This document shows positions 1 through 10,405 of a stretch of 33,551 bases of DNA, piece after piece (the stretch's first letter is position 1; every line of letters starts with the position of its first letter). The DNA is from an uncultured Gemmatimonadota bacterium. GTDB lineage: Bacteria > Gemmatimonadota > Gemmatimonadetes > Gemmatimonadales > GWC2-71-9. Below the pieces are notes generated by a model that worked only from the letters and a program-made list of their open reading frames with translations, was not told where the DNA came from and searched no databases. The stretch lies in assembly GCA_937871775.1 (NCBI GenBank), contig CALMOP010000051.1:1-33551 (forward strand). The letters are read 5' to 3'. Both the position numbers and the translations under genes were made by a program.

Positions 1-710
<710 letters not shown>

Positions 711-887
711 TCATCAGGGGCTTAGGCAAGCCGCATACCCAGAAAACGCGCCGTTTTGGCAGAAACTGGCAGCTGCCTCCAGGGAGTATCCACCCCCGTC
801 AAGCCGGGACGTCGGACGCACACAGGATCTGCGGAAGGCAGGACCGGGCGGCAGGTATCCGTGCGATCTCGCGTTTAGGTTTTGTCC

Positions 888-1610
888 ATGTTCCCCATCC
901 GGGATGAGAATCCGACCCTGCATACGCCGGTCACCACGGTCCTGCTCATCGGCCTGAATGTCGCCGCCTGGGTGTTGCTGCAGGGGATGGGGCACGAGCC
1001 GGGGCTGTCCCGCTCGGTGTGTGAGTTGGGCCTCGTCCCGGGCGATTTCCTGGCGCGGCTCCCCGAGGGGTTCCAGATTCCGCTGAACGACGGCATGGCG
1101 TGCATCATCACGGCGGGCCGTGCCTGGTACGCGCCGCTGACCTCGATGTTCATGCATGGCAACTGGCTGCATCTCCTCGGCAACATGTGGTTCCTGTGGA
1201 TCTTCGGGAACAACGTCGAGGACGTGATGGGGCGGGGACGCTTCTTCCTCTTCTATCTGCTGTGCGGGCTGGCCGCCGTCGCGGCCCAGATTGCGGCGAA
1301 CCCCGACTCGGCCGTTCCGATGGTCGGTGCCTCCGGTGCCATCGGCGGAGTGATGGGGGCCTATACCCTGCTGTTCCCGCGAGCCCGCATTCACACCTTC
1401 GTCTTCCTCTTCTTTGTCGATGTTCCCGCGTTGTTCATGCTGGGCTACTGGTTCCTGCTCCAGCTGGCGGGCGGCGCGATGACGATGGATGGTGGGGGAG
1501 TGGCCTTCTGGGCGCACGTCGGCGGATTTCTGGCCGGTCTGCTCCTGGTTCCTGTGTTCCGGGACCGGGACCTGTACGCGGCCCACCGCCGGATGGCCCG
1601 CTTCGCGTGA
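888..1610 (+). CDS. Rhomboid family intramembrane serine protease
   Basis: Multi-TM protein with HGNWLHLLGNMWFLWIFG, catalytic GASGAIGG and late HVGGFLAG histidine; ATG at 888 preferred over TTG at 882. Confidence 0.9.
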   Translation: MFPIRDENPTLHTPVTTVLLIGLNVAAWVLLQGMGHEPGLSRSVCELGLVPGDFLARLPEGFQIPLNDGMACIITAGRAWYAPLTSMFMHGNWLHLLGNMWFLWIFGNNVEDVMGRGRFFLFYLLCGLAAVAAQIAANPDSAVPMVGASGAIGGVMGAYTLLFPRARIHTFVFLFFVDVPALFMLGYWFLLQLAGGAMTMDGGGVAFWAHVGGFLAGLLLVPVFRDRDLYAAHRRMARFA

Positions 1611-2335
1611 GCCGGGACCCTTCAACCTCCCTTCCCTGGCTGGCGCCGTTCATTCAGGACGGCCTGGCCGCGCGGGTCGATCACACCTGCCTCAGGCCCG
1701 AGGCCACCGACGCAGATATCGGGGCCCTCTGCCGGCAGGCTCTCGACCACGGGTTCGGTACGGTCTGTGTGAACGGCCAATGGGTCAGCACTGCCTCGTG
1801 CCGGCTCCACGGCAGCCCGGTCCGGGTGGCCGCAGTCGTGGGCTTCCCGCTGGGGGCTTCCGGCCCTGCGGCGAAAGTGGCGGAGACCCGGCTGGCAGTG
1901 ACCGATGGCGCCGGTGAGATCGACGTGGTCGCCGCCTTGGGATGGATCCGCTCCCGCCGCTGGGACCTGGTGCGCGATGAAATCGCAGGGGTCGTGGAGG
2001 CGGCCGCGGGTCGCCTGGTCAAGGTGATCCTCGAAACGGCGGCGCTTTCGCCCGAGGAGATTCAGCGGAGCTGTGAGGCGGTGCTGGCGGGTGGAGCGGG
2101 GATGCTCAAGACGTCGACCGGATTCCACCCGGCCGGGGGAGCGACTCCGGAGGCTGTCCGTTTGCTCCGCCGCTCGGTCGCGGATCGGGCCGGGGTCAAG
2201 GCGTCCGGTGGGATCCGGACAATGGCCGCCGCGGTGGAGTTGCTTCGGTCGGGCGCTGACCGTATCGGGACCTCGTCCGCCGTCGAGTGGGGCCTGGCTG
2301 TCGGGTCTCCGGCGCTCGGGGAGCTGCTCCGGTAG
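1607..2335 (+). CDS. deoC: Deoxyribose-phosphate aldolase
   Basis: VDHTCLRPEATDADI, VVGFPLGA, KVILETAAL, MLKTSTGF, VKASGGIRT motifs of DeoC; GTG start overlaps rhomboid stop (GTGA). Confidence 0.93.
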   Translation: MSRDPSTSLPWLAPFIQDGLAARVDHTCLRPEATDADIGALCRQALDHGFGTVCVNGQWVSTASCRLHGSPVRVAAVVGFPLGASGPAAKVAETRLAVTDGAGEIDVVAALGWIRSRRWDLVRDEIAGVVEAAAGRLVKVILETAALSPEEIQRSCEAVLAGGAGMLKTSTGFHPAGGATPEAVRLLRRSVADRAGVKASGGIRTMAAAVELLRSGADRIGTSSAVEWGLAVGSPALGELLR

Positions 2336-2348
2336 CGTAACGGGCTGG

Positions 2349-3902
2349 CTACACCGCGGGCTCGATCACGACCTTTCGGGCGACCACCCGGGTCAGCACG
2401 TCGGCCTGTTCGGTCGCCCCCCAGCATTCCAGCGCGAGATCCGCCTCGGAGAACCGGGGTACGGCGCGGATGGTGACCCGCGTGGGGCAGACCTCCAGGG
2501 CAACCTTTTCGACGCTCGCGGTGTGGCCCCGGTCCAGGCCTTCCGCGATCCGCAGAATCCCCGCCAGCCGACGGATGATGGCCTGATCCTCACGGGGCAT
2601 GCCGCGAAACACCCGATGCTTCTTTCGCGGGCCCCGGCGGCGGTGATACCGGCTGATCAGGGCCACCAGCTGGCGCTCACGCGGGCTAAACGGCAGTCGC
2701 TCGCCATGCATGATCAACTGGTAGCTGTGCTTGTGATGGGCGCGGTAGCTCACCAGCTGCCCCACATCGTGCAGCAGGGCCGCGGCTTCGAGCAGGGCCC
2801 GTTCCTCGGCCCCCGGGTCGAGCACATCCACCAGGAGATCAAAGAGGTTGAGCGCCAGCAGCCGGACGTGCTCGACATGGCGCCGATCGGAGTGACAGCG
2901 TTCGGCGAACTCCCGGATCAGTCGCAGCGGTTCCACCGCCGCGGGAGAGGCGTCGGCGCCGGCCATCTCCAGCAGCAGGCCCTCCCGCAGGCCGAAGGCG
3001 CTGATCTTCACCTCGCGCGCCTCGATCCGCTCCAGCAGCTCCGCGGTGACCGCGAGGCCGGCCACGATGATGTCGGCCCGCTGGGGATTGAGTCCCTCCA
3101 CCTGGGCCCGCTTCTCCGGACTCAGGCTGGCCAGCCAGTCCAGCAGATGTTCGACTTCGGCGATGCTGACGGTCGTCCCGTGCACCGGGTCGGCGGGAGA
3201 GAGGCCTCGTCGGGCCGCCACCATTCGCCCGAGGTTGGTGAAGGATCCCCCGGAGCCGATCAGGGTGCCGGCAGTCCAGTCGCGCATCGGCAGCTTGCGC
3301 CGGAATTGTCGCCGGGCGTACTCGCGGAGTTTGCGAACCGCCACGCGCTGCTCCGGCTTGCCGCCAAGGTGGAGCTCGGTGAGCCGTACCGCGCCGAAGG
3401 GCAGGGAGAGGGTGTGCTCGATCAGCCCGTCCACCGCGCTGATCAGCTCCAGGCTGCCACCCCCGATGTCGGCCACCACGGTCCGCCCGCCCTCCAGGGG
3501 AAAGTGGTGAGCCACCGACCGGTACGAGAGGGCGGCCTCGGTACCGGCGTCGATGATCCGGAGTCCGAGTCCGGTGTCGGCTCGGACCCGGGCCACGAAC
3601 GCCTCCCCGTTGGTCGCTTCCCGCACCGCGGCGGTGGCCACGGCGGCGATCCGGGTCACGCCCCGCCGCTCGCACACCCCCTGCATCCGGGTGAGCGCCT
3701 CCAGGGCGCGGTCCATGGCGGCCGGGTCGAGTCGCCCGGTCTGGGCGACCCCCGCGGCCAGCCGGGGTTGCTCCTTGATCTCGTCGATCACGCTCAGGCC
3801 GGAGTGGGGCCCGTATTCGGCCACCAGCAGACGGATCGAGTTGGAGCCGACATCAATCGCGGCCAGTCGCTCGCGGCGCTCCGGCAGGGGCACGACGGTC
3901 AT
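2349..3902 (-). CDS. ppx: Exopolyphosphatase / guanosine pentaphosphate phosphatase (Ppx/GppA) with C-terminal HD-like domain
   Basis: LAAIDVGSNSIRLLVAE, VVADIGGGSLELI, LIGSGGSFTNL motifs; C-terminal LLHDVGQLVSYRAHHKHSYQLI; ATGA overlap with phoU. Confidence 0.9.
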   Translation of the reverse strand: MTVVPLPERRERLAAIDVGSNSIRLLVAEYGPHSGLSVIDEIKEQPRLAAGVAQTGRLDPAAMDRALEALTRMQGVCERRGVTRIAAVATAAVREATNGEAFVARVRADTGLGLRIIDAGTEAALSYRSVAHHFPLEGGRTVVADIGGGSLELISAVDGLIEHTLSLPFGAVRLTELHLGGKPEQRVAVRKLREYARRQFRRKLPMRDWTAGTLIGSGGSFTNLGRMVAARRGLSPADPVHGTTVSIAEVEHLLDWLASLSPEKRAQVEGLNPQRADIIVAGLAVTAELLERIEAREVKISAFGLREGLLLEMAGADASPAAVEPLRLIREFAERCHSDRRHVEHVRLLALNLFDLLVDVLDPGAEERALLEAAALLHDVGQLVSYRAHHKHSYQLIMHGERLPFSPRERQLVALISRYHRRRGPRKKHRVFRGMPREDQAIIRRLAGILRIAEGLDRGHTASVEKVALEVCPTRVTIRAVPRFSEADLALECWGATEQADVLTRVVARKVVIEPAV

Positions 3903-4618
3903 GCGGGCTTCACCTTCCCGGTGGTGCCCGAGTTCCGGGGTTCGCCCCGGTCCTCGGCGTGGTGCTTGATCGATTTCCCCTCGACCAGGAAAACTACGTC
4001 CTCGGCGACGTTGGTCGCCAGATCCGCCACCCGCTCCAGGTTGCGGCTCACCAGGAACAGCTCCATGCCGGCGCCGATCATGTGCGGATCCTCCATCATA
4101 TGGGTGAGCAGGATCCGGAACACCGAGCGATGCAGGGCGTCCACCTTGTCGTCGCGGAGACAGATCTGGCGGGCCTCGGTCGCGTCACCGCGGATGAAGG
4201 CCTCCAGCGCGTCGGAGAGCATGTCCCGGGCCAGCCGGGCCATCTCGACGATCTCCGGTTCCGGGGCGATGGGCCGGGCCTGCGCCAGCCGCGCGGCGGA
4301 CTGCGCGATGTTCACGGCGTGATCACCGACCCGTTCGAGATCGTTGGCGATCTTGAGTGCCGAGGTGAGCATGCGAAGGTCTCGCGCCATGGGCTGCTGC
4401 AGGGCCAGCAGATTGATGCAGGTTTCCTCGATCTCCATCTCCATCCCGTCGATGATCCGATCATTGCGGATGACGATCTCGGCCTTGCCACTGTCCCGCT
4501 CCAGCAGGGCCTCGACCGCCAGGCCCAGGGCCGCTTCGGCCTCACCGGACATGGTGAGGAGCCGGACCTTCACGTCGTTCAGCTCGTCGTGAAAGTGGCG
4601 ATGCATGTCGGTGTTCAT
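3899..4618 (-). CDS. phoU: Phosphate transport system regulator PhoU
   Basis: [42 protein letters not shown]... [36 protein letters not shown]; two PhoU repeats; start overlaps the pstB stop. Confidence 0.95.
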   Translation of the reverse strand: MNTDMHRHFHDELNDVKVRLLTMSGEAEAALGLAVEALLERDSGKAEIVIRNDRIIDGMEMEIEETCINLLALQQPMARDLRMLTSALKIANDLERVGDHAVNIAQSAARLAQARPIAPEPEIVEMARLARDMLSDALEAFIRGDATEARQICLRDDKVDALHRSVFRILLTHMMEDPHMIGAGMELFLVSRNLERVADLATNVAEDVVFLVEGKSIKHHAEDRGEPRNSGTTGKVKPA

Positions 4619-5481
4619 CCGAATCTCCCGGTGATGTATGCCTCGGTGCGTTCCTGGGCCGGGGCGGTGAAAACCCGCTCGGTGTCTCCGAACTCGATCA
4701 GCTCGCCTCGGTCGAAGAAGGCGGTCCAGTCGCTCACCCGGGCGGCCTGCTGCATGTTGTGGGTGACGATGACGATGGTGTAGTCCCGCTTCAACTCGAC
4801 TAGCAGTTCCTCGATCTTCTGGGTCGCGATCGGGTCCAGCGCCGAGCACGGTTCGTCCATGAGCAGCACCTCAGGCTGGTTCCCCAGGGCCCGGGCCAGG
4901 CACAGGCGCTGCTGCTGGCCGCCGGAGAGGCTGGTGCCGGGCTCGTCCAGCCGGTCCTTGACCTCGTCCCACAGGGCAGCCTGGCGCAGGCTTCGCTCGA
5001 CCAGCTCGGGCAGGTCGCGCTGGCTCACCAGCCGGTTGAGCGCGGGGCCGTAGGCGACGTTGTCGTAAATGGACTTGGGAAAGGGATTGGGCCGCTGAAA
5101 CACCATACCCACGCGCTGCCGCAGGGAGACCAGATCCATGCTGCGGCTGAGCACTGAGGTAGTGCCCAGCAACAGGTCACCCTCGTACCGTGCCGTCGGG
5201 ATCAGGTCGTGCAGCCGGTTCACGGAACGCAGGAAGGTCGACTTGCCGCATCCGGAGGGTCCGATGATCGCGGTGACGGCCTTCTCGGGAATCTCGAGGC
5301 TGATGTCCCTAAGGGTCAGCTGGTCGCCACCGTAGGAGAACTGGAAGCCCCGGGCGGCGATGGCAGTCCGGGCCGGCCCGCCCGGTGGCGGGCTCCCCCT
5401 GCGCCGGGACAATGTGGTCCGGAACACTGGAAAAGCGGCCGAGGAGGCTGGGGCCGAGCGATCTGGGGTCATGGTGGTCAT
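4615..5481 (-). CDS. pstB: Phosphate ABC transporter ATP-binding protein PstB (copy 1)
   Basis: Walker [19 protein letters not shown], canonical PstB Walker [15 protein letters not shown]-terminus [10 protein letters not shown]; ~40-aa N-terminal extension if GTG/ATG at 5481 is the start. Confidence 0.95.
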   Translation of the reverse strand: MTTMTPDRSAPASSAAFPVFRTTLSRRRGSPPPGGPARTAIAARGFQFSYGGDQLTLRDISLEIPEKAVTAIIGPSGCGKSTFLRSVNRLHDLIPTARYEGDLLLGTTSVLSRSMDLVSLRQRVGMVFQRPNPFPKSIYDNVAYGPALNRLVSQRDLPELVERSLRQAALWDEVKDRLDEPGTSLSGGQQQRLCLARALGNQPEVLLMDEPCSALDPIATQKIEELLVELKRDYTIVIVTHNMQQAARVSDWTAFFDRGELIEFGDTERVFTAPAQERTEAYITGRFG

Positions 5482-6242
5482 CCGAATCGTCCCGTGATGT
5501 AGGCTTCCGTCCGTGCTTCCCTCGGGGTAGTGAAGAGCTGCCGAGTGGCACCGGTTTCGACCATGGTGCCCATGTAGAAGAAGCTGGTGGTGTCGCTGAC
5601 TCGCGCGGCCTGCTGCAGGTTGTGGGTGACGATCACGATGGTAAACTCGCGCTTCAGCGCGAAGACCAGCTCTTCGATCCGCTGGGTTCCGCCCGGATCC
5701 AGGGATGCGGTCGGCTCGTCCAGCAGGATCACCTCCGGCCTGGGCGCGAGGGTGCGGGCGATGCAGAGCCGCTGCTGCTGGCCGCCGGAAAGCGCCAGCG
5801 CGCTGCCGCGCAACCGGTCCTTGACCTCATCCCACAGCGCCGCCTGCTTCAGCGAATGTTCCACCACGCCATCGAGCTCGGAGCGCCCCGGCCGGCCGTT
5901 CACCCGCAGCCCCGCCGCCACGTTGTCATACACGGACATCGTGGGGAAGGGTGTCGGTTTCTGGAACACCATGCCTATGCGGCGACGCAGCTGCATCGGA
6001 CTGACCCGGCTGGCGTAGATGTCCTCGCCGTCCAGCAGCACCCGGCCGGTGATCCAGCCTTCCTCCGACAGCTCGTGCATCCGGTTCAGGGTGCGGAGAA
6101 AGGTCGACTTGCCGCACCCCGACGGGCCGATCAGGGCGTTGACGGTGTTCGCCTGAAATGTGATGGACACGTCCTTGACTGCGGTGAACTTGCCGTACAT
6201 CGCCGTGAGTCGGGCCGTCGCCAGCCGCACCGTCTCAGCCAT
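5478..6242 (-). CDS. pstB: Phosphate ABC transporter ATP-binding protein PstB paralogue (copy 2)
   Basis: [35 protein letters not shown], variant Walker [22 protein letters not shown]-terminus [10 protein letters not shown]. Confidence 0.93.
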   Translation of the reverse strand: MAETVRLATARLTAMYGKFTAVKDVSITFQANTVNALIGPSGCGKSTFLRTLNRMHELSEEGWITGRVLLDGEDIYASRVSPMQLRRRIGMVFQKPTPFPTMSVYDNVAAGLRVNGRPGRSELDGVVEHSLKQAALWDEVKDRLRGSALALSGGQQQRLCIARTLAPRPEVILLDEPTASLDPGGTQRIEELVFALKREFTIVIVTHNLQQAARVSDTTSFFYMGTMVETGATRQLFTTPREARTEAYITGRFG

Positions 6243-7080
6243 TCAGGGTGAACCGCCGTCCGGTCGCCAGCCGCGCGAGCAGACTCAGGGTCAGCACCAC
6301 CAGGATCAGCACCAGCGCGGCCGCCCAGGCGAACCGATGCCACTCCTCGTAGGGGCCAGTCGCGTACTGGTACACGGTGAGCGGCAGCGCCGCCATCGGC
6401 TGGGTGATATCCAGTGAGAAGTACTGGCTGCCCAATGCCGTCAACAGGAGAGGCGCAGTTTCTCCCGCGATCCGCGCGATCGAGAGCAGGCTGCCGGTCA
6501 CGATGCCGGGCAGCGCCGTGCGGAGCACTATGGCCAGGCTGGTCCGCCATCTCGGATACCCCAGGGCCAGGGCTGCTTCCCGAAGCGAGTGTGGCACCAG
6601 CCGAATCAGCTCCTCGGTGGTGCGCATGACCATGGGGATCATGAGCATCGCCAGGGCACAGCTGCCGGCCAGACCGGAAAAGTGCCTTACCCGGGCCACG
6701 ATGAGGGTCCAGGCGAATACTCCCACGACGATGGATGGCGTGCCATTCATGACGTCCGCGAGGAACCGGGTCAGCTTCGCCAGCCGGGCTCCCGGGTATT
6801 CAGCGCAATAGATACCGGCTCCGACCCCGACCGGAACGCCCACCAGACTCGCCGTGCCGACGATGAGCAGGGTGCCGACGATCGCGTTGGCCACCCCGCC
6901 GCCGGTCTCTCCGGCAGGGACCGGCACCCGGGTGAAGAAGGCGATCGAGAGGCTGCCCGCTCCCTTGATGACCAGGTTCAGCAGGATGAAGACCAGGGGC
7001 AGGACCGCCACGATCACGGCGAGGATCATGAGGCCCACCATGCCGTTGCTGACCCAGCGCCGCAGGACGCGTCGGTTCAC
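6235..7080 (-). CDS. pstA: Phosphate ABC transporter permease PstA
   Basis: [16 protein letters not shown]..., [69 protein letters not shown] start overlaps pstC stop. Confidence 0.95.
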   Translation of the reverse strand: MNRRVLRRWVSNGMVGLMILAVIVAVLPLVFILLNLVIKGAGSLSIAFFTRVPVPAGETGGGVANAIVGTLLIVGTASLVGVPVGVGAGIYCAEYPGARLAKLTRFLADVMNGTPSIVVGVFAWTLIVARVRHFSGLAGSCALAMLMIPMVMRTTEELIRLVPHSLREAALALGYPRWRTSLAIVLRTALPGIVTGSLLSIARIAGETAPLLLTALGSQYFSLDITQPMAALPLTVYQYATGPYEEWHRFAWAAALVLILVVLTLSLLARLATGRRFTLNG

Positions 7081-8048
7081 AGACCCTTGCCTCCGCCGGA
7101 GCCACGGGCGACCCGCCAGATCAGCAGCCGCGCCAGGGCATTGACCAGGACCGTGACCAGGAACAGCAGGAAGGCGACGTAGGCCAGGGCGCTGAAGTGC
7201 AGATCGGTCGCGGCCTCGGAGAACTCGTTGGCGATCACGGCCGCCATGGTGTAACCGGGTGCGAACAGGGAGGCGGAGATGGCGTTGCGGTTCCCGATCA
7301 GCATCGTCACCGCCATGGTCTCGCCCAGCGCCCGACCCAGGCCGAGGATGATGGCGCCGAGGATGCCCGACCGGGCGTAGGGGATGATGGCCGACATCAC
7401 CGCCTCCCACCGGGTCGCGCCCAGGGCGAGCGCGGCCTCGCGCTGACTTCCCGGGACCGCGATCAGGACCTCCCGCGCCACCGACATGATGAATGGCATG
7501 ATCATGATGGCCAGGATGATGCTCGCCGACAGCATCGACGGCCCGTAGATCGGCCCCTGAAAGAAGGGCAGGAATCCCAGCCCCGACCGGAGCACCGGAA
7601 ACACGAACTTCTTGAGGATCGGGATCAGGACGTAGATGCCCCACAGGCCGTAGACCACACTGGGGATCGCGGCGAGCAACTCGATCAGGAACGCGATCGG
7701 CTGGCGCAGGACTCGCGGGGCGAACTCAGTGATGTAGATCGCCACGCCCAGGGAGAGTGGCACCGCGATCAGCAGGGCCAGGAACGAGGACAGGAGCGTC
7801 CCCGCAATGAGTGGGAAGGCACCGAACTCCTCGGCTACCGGGTCCCAGGTGCTCCCGGTGACGAAGCCGAGTCCGTAGCGCGAGATCGCGAGCCTGGCCC
7901 CCGAGTGCAGCTCCAGCAGCAGGAACAGCAACAGGATGGGGATCGCGAGCGCCGCAATGGTCAGGGCGACCCGGAACATCCGGTCTCCCGCCCGGGAACC
8001 CTCCAGACCCCGGGCGGTGCTGGTACCTGGAAGGGATGGTGCGGCCAT
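7077..8048 (-). CDS. pstC: Phosphate ABC transporter permease PstC
   Basis: [98 protein letters not shown]. ATG at 8048 preferred over GTG at 8087, which lies inside the repeat array. Confidence 0.93.
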   Translation of the reverse strand: [323 protein letters not shown]

Positions 8049-8081
8049 GGCGGGCAGTGTACCGGGCCCTCCCCCGTGGGC

Positions 8082-8110
8082 GGTCACGTTGATGTAACGG
8101 ACCTGTCACG
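8082..8110 (-). promoter_or_regulatory. Predicted Pho box: three CGTKACM units at exact 11-bp period upstream of pstC
   Basis: Plus-strand GGTCACG (8082), TGTAACG (8093), TGTCACG (8104); minus-strand reading CGTGACA-N4-CGTTACA-N4-CGTGACC; 33 nt before the pstC ATG. Confidence 0.65.
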
Positions 8111-8129
8111 CCGGGGTGGAAATGACAGG

Positions 8130-8151
8130 CGGCGGGGGAAGACCCCCGCCG
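8130..8151 (-). terminator. Perfect 9-bp GC hairpin in the pstS-pstC intergenic region (terminator, attenuator or RNA-stabilising structure)
   Basis: CGGCGGGGG-AAGA-CCCCCGCCG (plus-strand reading), 33 nt downstream of the pstS stop; no U-tract on the minus strand. Confidence 0.6.
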
Positions 8152-8184
8152 CCCGATCCCGACAGCCCAAAGTCGTGTGTCGGG

Positions 8185-9210
8185 CTACTTCAGGCCCTTG
8201 ATACGCTCCTGCTCCAGCCTGATCACCTCGGCTGGCAGCGAGGCATACTGCAGCTGGTTCGCCATCTGCTGTGCCTCGTCGGTCAGCATCCAGGACAGAA
8301 AGTCCTTCAGCGCCTTGGACTTGGCGGCGTCCTTGAGCTTGGGACGCACCAGCAGCCAGGTAAAGGAAGAGATGGGATAGGAATCCTTGCCGGGTGCGTT
8401 GGTGATCGACACCCGGAAGTCGGTGCCCTTGTCGAATTTCGCGCTTGCGGCGGCGGCAGTGACACCGGCCAGCGATGGCACGATGTAGTCCCCTGCAGGG
8501 TTCTTCACCTGGGCATACGGGAGCTTGTTGGCGACCGCATAGATCAATTCGACGTATCCGATCGTTCCTTCAGTCTGCTTGACCTCCTGGGTCACCCCCT
8601 CGTTGCCCTTGCCGCCGAGTCCGACGGGCCAGTTCACCGAGGTGGCCTTGCCGACCTTGTCCTTCCACTCCGGCGAGACCTTGCTGAGGTAATCGGTGAA
8701 GATGTAGGAGGTGCCTGACCCGTCCGACCGGTGCACCACGATCAGGTCCGCGTTGGGAAGCTTCACGCCGGGGTTCAGGGCGGCGAGCCGGGAATCGTTC
8801 CACTTGGTGATGCGACCCAGAAAGATGTCGGCGATCGTCGGACCATCCAGCTTGAGCTGAGTGTCACCCAGCGCGGGGACATTCCAGGTCAGGACCACCG
8901 CACCCATGACGGTTGGCAGGTGCAGCACTTCCCCCTGCACGGTGGTCATCTGGTCGTTCGACATCGGGCCATCGGAAGCACCGAAGTCCACCGTGCCCTC
9001 GGTGTATTGCCGGATGCCGGCGCCGGAGCCGACCGACTGATAGTTGATCTGCACCCCGGTCTTCTGATGATAGGCGTCAAACCACTTGGTGTAGATCGGA
9101 TTCGGGAACGTGGCCCCGGCTCCAGTCAGGGTGGTCTGGGCTGTCGCGGGCGTGGCGCCGAAGAGCAGCGCCAGGGCGCCCAGCGTCAAGGGGGAGGAAA
9201 TGCGTCGCAT
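8185..9210 (-). CDS. pstS: Periplasmic phosphate-binding protein PstS
   Basis: Signal peptide then TTLTGAGATFPNPIYTKWFDAYHQKTGVQINYQSVGSGAGIRQYTEGTVDFGASDGPMS...VVHRSDGSGTSYIFTDYL. Confidence 0.96.
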   Translation of the reverse strand: MRRISSPLTLGALALLFGATPATAQTTLTGAGATFPNPIYTKWFDAYHQKTGVQINYQSVGSGAGIRQYTEGTVDFGASDGPMSNDQMTTVQGEVLHLPTVMGAVVLTWNVPALGDTQLKLDGPTIADIFLGRITKWNDSRLAALNPGVKLPNADLIVVHRSDGSGTSYIFTDYLSKVSPEWKDKVGKATSVNWPVGLGGKGNEGVTQEVKQTEGTIGYVELIYAVANKLPYAQVKNPAGDYIVPSLAGVTAAAASAKFDKGTDFRVSITNAPGKDSYPISSFTWLLVRPKLKDAAKSKALKDFLSWMLTDEAQQMANQLQYASLPAEVIRLEQERIKGLK

Positions 9211-9244
9211 CGATACGGTCTCCAACTTCGAAGGAGTAAGGAAC

Positions 9245-10285
9245 TCAGTAGGTGAACTGGCCCTGGACGTAGGCGGTGCTGCTGGTGGCCTTGAAGCCGT
9301 TGGGCTCATTGCCCCCCTGCCGACTTACGTGGTCCAGGTCGACCAGCAGTCGAAAATTTGGAGTGACCTGATAGGAAGCCCCTCCGATAATCCTGGTCAG
9401 CCGGTCGTTGGTCGCGGCGCTGGCGGTGTTCGGATCCGTGATGTCGACCCGGGCGAGGATGGCGATGGCGGAGTTGGGAACGTTGTAGACCCCGAAGGCG
9501 CTGAGTACCCGACCCTTTGCCACGCTGGTGCTGGCGGCGACGCTGTCCCGGGTCATGGCGTATTCCGCAGCCAGGGTGATCTGCTTCGACTTGTGGGACA
9601 GCATGCCGAGGTAGCGCTGGCGCTTGCCGCCCCCGGTCGGCTTGCCGTATTGGGCGTAACCGGTGAGCCGGAGGCCACCGACCTTTCCGGGGAGATCGGT
9701 GTTCATCAGCTTGTACGAGGCCCGGGCCATGAGGTCCTTGCGCTGGTCGCCGGGAGCGCCGCTGTAGTTCTCGCCGTTGTAGACCCCCACCTGGGCATTG
9801 AACTTCTCGTACCCCCAGTTCCCGTCGACGCCGGCACCGAAGTCCGAGGACGACACGTAGCCGCCCCGCTCCAGGGCCATCTGGCCCTGCATGCGGTAGT
9901 CCCACAGCGCCTCTTCCCAGTCGAGCCACGGGGTGTGGATCGCGCCCAGCTTGTAGGTCAGGTGGCTGTCCTCGGGGGTCCAGGCCAGGTAGGCGTATTT
10001 GATCCGGATGGCGAGATAGCTGGTGTTCGCCGAGCGGCCGGCCAGGTCCAGAGTGATGCGGGTGGTGAGTCCCTTGGGGAACTTGCCGATCGCGTTCACG
10101 TAGGCCCTGGTGACGTCGAAATTGTTCTGATGTCCGTTCAGGACGGTGTCCTTATTCAACTGGTACTGATACTGCACATACCCGACGCCGCCCACCGTGA
10201 CCGAAGGAGTCTGTGCGCCGAGCGCAACGCTCACAGCTGTGAGGAGCCCCAGGAGGGTGGCGAAGGAACGGAACCTGACTCCCAT
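9245..10285 (-). CDS. Outer-membrane beta-barrel porin, probably phosphate-selective (OprO/OprP-like)
   Basis: Signal peptide MGVRFRSFATLLGLLTAVSVALGAQ; alternating beta-barrel pattern; terminal aromatic residue (QGQFTY); first gene of the pst operon. Family assignment partly by context. Confidence 0.75.
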   Translation of the reverse strand: MGVRFRSFATLLGLLTAVSVALGAQTPSVTVGGVGYVQYQYQLNKDTVLNGHQNNFDVTRAYVNAIGKFPKGLTTRITLDLAGRSANTSYLAIRIKYAYLAWTPEDSHLTYKLGAIHTPWLDWEEALWDYRMQGQMALERGGYVSSSDFGAGVDGNWGYEKFNAQVGVYNGENYSGAPGDQRKDLMARASYKLMNTDLPGKVGGLRLTGYAQYGKPTGGGKRQRYLGMLSHKSKQITLAAEYAMTRDSVAASTSVAKGRVLSAFGVYNVPNSAIAILARVDITDPNTASAATNDRLTRIIGGASYQVTPNFRLLVDLDHVSRQGGNEPNGFKATSSTAYVQGQFTY

Positions 10286-10346
10286 GACATATTCCCCGAA
10301 ATTGAGTGGACCTGCTCTGACGCTGCTGAGGGATGTCTCAGCGCGC

Positions 10347-10405
10347 CGTAACAAAGCCCCGGCGCTGTAACGGGATGACCCGCGCCAGGTAACGACGGGG
10401 TAAAG
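10347..10405 (-). promoter_or_regulatory. Predicted Pho box array upstream of the porin
   Basis: Plus-strand CGTAACA (10347), TGTAACG (10366), GGTAACG (10388), GGTAAAG (10399); the last three lie on an 11-bp lattice (spacing 22 and 11). Confidence 0.5.

Noticed and set aside
714-1625. 303-aa minus-strand ORF opposite the rhomboid gene
   Set aside because: Antisense to a motif-supported gene; H/Q/R-rich composition with no family signature.
2073-4322. 749-aa plus-strand ORF
   Set aside because: Antisense to ppx and phoU, which have clear family motifs; high-GC antisense open frame with low-complexity composition.
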